From Pseudomonadota bacterium (GTDB lineage Bacteria > Pseudomonadota > Gammaproteobacteria > Acidiferrobacterales > Acidiferrobacteraceae): a stretch of 64,000 bases of DNA. The stretch spans positions 1 through 64,000 of the forward strand of contig JAKARI010000013.1 of the NCBI GenBank assembly GCA_021819245.1, written 5' to 3'. This document shows positions 60,241 to 64,000 of this stretch, one piece after another (positions within the stretch are counted from its first letter, which is position 1; every line of letters begins with the position of its first letter). The notes under the pieces were generated by a model. That model searched no databases and was not told where the DNA came from. It worked only from the letters and a program-made list of their open reading frames with translations. The position numbers and the translations under genes are program-made.

Positions 60241-61119
60241 TTAGCCTTTGATATGCCGCACGATGCGCACACGCATGCCATCGGTTAAATGGGTCCGTGC
60301 GCGGGTCACGACCAAGGCCCCGGGCCACAGGCCCGAACGTATGACCACACCCCGCTTATGGACGCGGGCGGTCCGAACCGGTTGCTCCTGGACATGCCGG
60401 CCGCGCACGATAAACACCACGGTGCCGGCACGCCGCAGAAAGACGGCGCCCCGAGGGACCAGCAGGCGATTGACCGTACCGGTCATGACGTCGACACGCA
60501 AGGGGCTACCGACGGTGAACCCGGCGCGCGCGGGCAGGGTAATCCACGCATAGACCCCGTGCCGTGTGCGCTTCGATGGCGTCAACCGATCGATGATCCC
60601 GGTCAGCGGGGACCGCGGGGACAAGGGGCTGTGCAGCAAGACGGCCTGCCCAATGGCAAGTATCGAGCGCAGCCTCACCGGAAAGGGTGCGCGCGCCTCT
60701 CGAATCGACGCCCCGCCCAGGCCAAACAGGCGTTGCCCGGCTTGACGATCCGCGCCGTCGTGCGCGAAGACCTGCGTCACCACGGCATTGACGGGGGCGC
60801 GGATCACACGCGGTGGGCCCGCGCCCGCGGGCTCCATCTGCGCCAGCACCTCGCCTGCCGTGATCAGGGCGCCCGATGAGATTGTGATCCCCGCGACACG
60901 ACCGTTTATGGGGGCCATGACCACCGGGCTTGCCCCGGGCTCGACCTCGCCGATGGCGCTATGGATATCAGCGACTGGCGCCATGAACGCCCGCCCGACC
61001 GTGACCTTCGCGGGGGTGCCGGATGCCGGCGCCGAGTGGTGCGCGCAGCCTGCGAGCAGCGCGCCAAAAAGGATTAAGGCGGCGCGGCGTCGAAAGGCGG
61101 ACACAGAAGACATCCTCAT
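60241..61119 (-). CDS. Periplasmic adaptor (membrane-fusion) lipoprotein
   Basis: Lipobox LLAGCA; IGEVEPGASPVVMAPINGRVAGITISSGALITAGEVLAQMEPAGAG; upstream of tolC-like gene. Confidence 0.77.
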   Translation of the reverse strand: MRMSSVSAFRRRAALILFGALLAGCAHHSAPASGTPAKVTVGRAFMAPVADIHSAIGEVEPGASPVVMAPINGRVAGITISSGALITAGEVLAQMEPAGAGPPRVIRAPVNAVVTQVFAHDGADRQAGQRLFGLGGASIREARAPFPVRLRSILAIGQAVLLHSPLSPRSPLTGIIDRLTPSKRTRHGVYAWITLPARAGFTVGSPLRVDVMTGTVNRLLVPRGAVFLRRAGTVVFIVRGRHVQEQPVRTARVHKRGVVIRSGLWPGALVVTRARTHLTDGMRVRIVRHIKG

Positions 61120-61216
61120 TGGCTATCCCGTCATGGTAGCGACCGTCCTTCGTGATCGCAAGACGCGCGCCACTCTGTGGCATAATGGCCGGATCACGAA
61201 TGGTGTGGGGGGTAGG

Positions 61217-62365
61217 GTGCGTCTGCACGAATATCAGGCAAAGGGCCTGCTCGCGGCCTGCGGTATCGCGACCCCGCCGGGGGTCGTGGTGACGCAGGCC
61301 GGAGAGGTCGAGGCGGCATTGCAGAGGCTTGGCGTGGCGCAGTGCGTGGTCAAGGCCCAGATCCATGCGGGCGCGCGCGGCAAGGCCGGCGGGGTCCGGG
61401 TGCTCCCGGCGGGCGAGGTGGCGGCCTATGTCGGGGATATCCTCGGCACGCGGCTCGTGACGGCGCAGACCACTGCCTTGGGACTTCCGGTCGATGCGGT
61501 CCTGCTCGAGGCCCCGGTGGCCGCAACCGGCGAGATCTATCTCGCGTGCGCGCTTGACCGCAACGCCGGGGGACGCGTGTTGCTCGCCTCGCGCGCGGGC
61601 GGCATGGGGATCGAGGAGGGGGCCAAGCCCCTGTCGCAGATCATAGACCCCCTGCGCGGATTTTCGGCCTATCAGGGCCGCGCGCTCGCCAAGGCCATTG
61701 GGCTGTCCGGTCGGGCCGTGGCGACCTTCGGCGATGTCGCGGCCGCCCTCGTGGGGCTTGCCGATACCCGGGATGCGATGCTAGTCGAGATCAACCCGCT
61801 CATGATGCGCGATGACGGCCGGTTCGTGGCCGGCGACGCCAAGATCGAGATCGATGACAACGCCCTGTTCCGGCAGCGGGACCTTGAGGCCATGCGCGAT
61901 CCGCGCCAGGGCGACGCCAAGGATGAGGAGGCGCGCGAGCGCGGCCTTCAATACATCGCCCTAGACGGCGATATCGGATGTCTTGTCAATGGCGCAGGGC
62001 TTGCCATGGCGACCATGGACCTGATCGCCCAGGCCGGCGGACGCCCCGCAAACTTTCTGGACGTCGGGGGGGGTACGACCGCGCACAAGGTCGCCGAGGC
62101 CCTGACGCTGCTCGCCTCGGATCGACGCGTCAAGGTGGTGCTCGTGAATATCTTTGGGGGTATCGTGCGCTGCGATCTCATCGCCGAAGGGCTCTTGATG
62201 GCGTCGGCGGGTTTCGGACGGCCGCTGCCGATCGTCGTGCGCCTCGTCGGGACCCGCGAGGCGGAAGGGCGGCGGGCACTGGCGGAGGGGGGATTGCGGG
62301 GAGATGTCACGCAAAGCCTCGAGCAGGCGGCGGTGCTGGCCGTGCAGCGGGCACAATCGTCATGA
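61217..62365 (+). CDS. sucC: Succinyl-CoA synthetase beta subunit
   Basis: [72 protein letters not shown] start. Confidence 0.95.
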   Translation: MRLHEYQAKGLLAACGIATPPGVVVTQAGEVEAALQRLGVAQCVVKAQIHAGARGKAGGVRVLPAGEVAAYVGDILGTRLVTAQTTALGLPVDAVLLEAPVAATGEIYLACALDRNAGGRVLLASRAGGMGIEEGAKPLSQIIDPLRGFSAYQGRALAKAIGLSGRAVATFGDVAAALVGLADTRDAMLVEINPLMMRDDGRFVAGDAKIEIDDNALFRQRDLEAMRDPRQGDAKDEEARERGLQYIALDGDIGCLVNGAGLAMATMDLIAQAGGRPANFLDVGGGTTAHKVAEALTLLASDRRVKVVLVNIFGGIVRCDLIAEGLLMASAGFGRPLPIVVRLVGTREAEGRRALAEGGLRGDVTQSLEQAAVLAVQRAQSS

Positions 62366-63231
62366 GCGTCCTCGTCCATCGCGGCACGCGCGTACTGTGC
62401 CAGGGATTTACGGGTAAGCAGGGGACCTTCCATTGTGAGCAGGCCCTCGCGTACGGGACCGATATCGTCGGCGGGGTCACCCCGGGCAAGGGCGGCACGC
62501 GCCACCTCGAGCGCCCGGTGTTCGATACCGTGGCCGAGGCCGTAGCCGCCGTAGAGCCGGATGCCTCGGTGATTTATGTGCCGGCGCCGATGGCCGCGGA
62601 TGCCATTCTCGAGGCCGCCTCCGCCGGTATCGGCCTTGTCGTCTGCATCACGGAGGGCATCCCGGTGGCCGACATGGTGCGCGTCAAGGCGCTCCTGCCG
62701 GCCACCACGCGCCTCATAGGGCCGAACTGCCCGGGGGTCATCACGCCCGGCGAGTGCAAGATCGGCATCATGCCCGGGGCCATCCATAGCCGCGGTGTCA
62801 TCGGCATCGTATCGCGTTCCGGCACGCTGACCTATGAGGCGGTGGCGCAGACCACCGCCGCAGGGCTCGGCCAGACGACATGCCTTGGCATCGGCGGCGA
62901 TCCCGTGCATGGCCTGGGCTTTATCGATGCCCTGGGGCTTTTTCAGGGCGATGCGGCCACCGAGGGGATCCTTTTGGTCGGCGAGATCGGCGGGACGGAA
63001 GAAGAACAGGCCGCAGACTACATCCGCGCGCATGTCACGAAGCCCGTCGTCGCCTATATCGCCGGCACCACGGCCCCGCCCGGACGGCGCATGGGGCATG
63101 CCGGCGCGGTCATATCCGGGGGGCTTGGCACCGCCTCGGCCAAAAAGGCCGCGCTCGCGCAGAGCGGCGTGACGGTGGTCGAGTCCCCGGCGCGCATGGG
63201 GTATGCGATGGCGCAGGCCCTGGCGCGCTGA
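62362..63231 (+). CDS. sucD: Succinyl-CoA synthetase alpha subunit
   Basis: [56 protein letters not shown]. Confidence 0.97.
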   Translation: MSVLVHRGTRVLCQGFTGKQGTFHCEQALAYGTDIVGGVTPGKGGTRHLERPVFDTVAEAVAAVEPDASVIYVPAPMAADAILEAASAGIGLVVCITEGIPVADMVRVKALLPATTRLIGPNCPGVITPGECKIGIMPGAIHSRGVIGIVSRSGTLTYEAVAQTTAAGLGQTTCLGIGGDPVHGLGFIDALGLFQGDAATEGILLVGEIGGTEEEQAADYIRAHVTKPVVAYIAGTTAPPGRRMGHAGAVISGGLGTASAKKAALAQSGVTVVESPARMGYAMAQALAR

Positions 63232-64000
63232 TGGTGACCGTGGCGCTCTGCCAGATGCGCTGCGCCGTCGGCGATATCGCCGGCAATGCGCGCCGCATGG
63301 GCTCATACGCGCGCGAGGCGCGCGCGAAACACGGCGCCGATCTCATCGCCTTTCCGGAGCTCGCCATTACCGGGTATCCGCCCGAGGATCTGCTCTTGCG
63401 CGCCGACTTCGTGCAGCAGGCGCGCGCGGCGGTCTGGGATCTCGCGGCCCAATGCCCCGATATCGATATGCTGGTGGGTCTGCCCTGGGCGGAGGAGGGG
63501 CGACTTTACAATGCGGTAGCCTGGGTGCATGCGGGCCTCATCGCCGACATCTACCGCAAGCAGATGCTGCCGAATTATGGCGTATTCGATGAGCGCCGGT
63601 ATTTTTCCGCCGGTGATCGCCCGCTGGTGCGCACAATCGGCGCCAATGCCATTGGTGTGACCATCTGCGAGGACCTGTGGGAGCCGGGCCCGGTGGCGGC
63701 TGCCGCGGCCGCGGGGGCGCATACCCTCATCAACATCAATGCCTCCCCCTATCATCGCGCCAAGGAGCTCTTGCGCGTGCAGGTGGCGGCATCGCGCATT
63801 CAGGAAAGCGGCGTGGCGCTTGCCTACGTCAATATGGTCGGCGCGCAAGATGAGCTCGTATTCGATGGCATGTCGTTTGTCATGGATGGCCAGGGCCGGG
63901 TGGTCGGGCGCGCCGCGGCCTTTCACGAGGCCCTTATCATAACGCGCCTCGATGCCGGCGGCGCGCCGGCAGCCGGTCCCATGGCCGATTGGCCTAGCGG
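63231..64000 (+). CDS. nadE: Glutamine-dependent NAD+ synthetase, N-terminal nitrilase-like part (truncated at window end)
   Basis: [75 protein letters not shown]. Confidence 0.9.
   Translation, partial: MVTVALCQMRCAVGDIAGNARRMGSYAREARAKHGADLIAFPELAITGYPPEDLLLRADFVQQARAAVWDLAAQCPDIDMLVGLPWAEEGRLYNAVAWVHAGLIADIYRKQMLPNYGVFDERRYFSAGDRPLVRTIGANAIGVTICEDLWEPGPVAAAAAAGAHTLININASPYHRAKELLRVQVAASRIQESGVALAYVNMVGAQDELVFDGMSFVMDGQGRVVGRAAAFHEALIITRLDAGGAPAAGPMADWPS

Noticed and set aside
61948-63306. 452-aa minus-strand ORF antisense to sucC/sucD
   Set aside because: Shadow ORF from GC-rich codon bias; Arg/His/Ala-rich with no recognisable domain, while the + strand encodes clear SucCD.

Overview
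GC-rich, gene-dense chromosomal segment, probably from an acidophilic/chemolithotrophic gammaproteobacterium (taxonomic placement is inference from gene order and composition). I saw no rRNA, tRNA, CRISPR array or intact transposon. Most of it is housekeeping: rluB, rpsP-rimM-trmD-rplS, xerD, rep, otsA/otsB, dacB, gltA, a DAHP-synthase family gene, rsmB, aguAB, pyrD, ilvD, cbpAM, purB-mnmA-nudJ-rluE-icd, cspD-clpS-clpA-infA-bpt-aat, sucCD and nadE. The main specialised locus (about 19.2-33.9 kb) is a 14-gene co-directional [NiFe]-hydrogenase cluster of the HynS-Isp1-Isp2-HynL type with a protease, a HupH-like protein, HypABFCDE, a HypX/HoxX-like protein and a NiCoT nickel permease. Less ordinary items: a perfect 15-bp tandem repeat encoding an (EASES)n C-terminal tail at the left edge; a CsrA-like protein with an internal insertion; a frameshifted, probably MscS-like remnant between otsB and otsA; a hairpin-dense non-coding segment at about 6.0-6.3 kb; a perfect 14-bp inverted repeat containing the stop codons of two convergent genes; a GGDEF/EAL protein with a degenerate GGDEF motif; and an adaptor/TolC pair with no adjacent pump. 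I did not find convincing evidence of a wholly novel multi-gene system.
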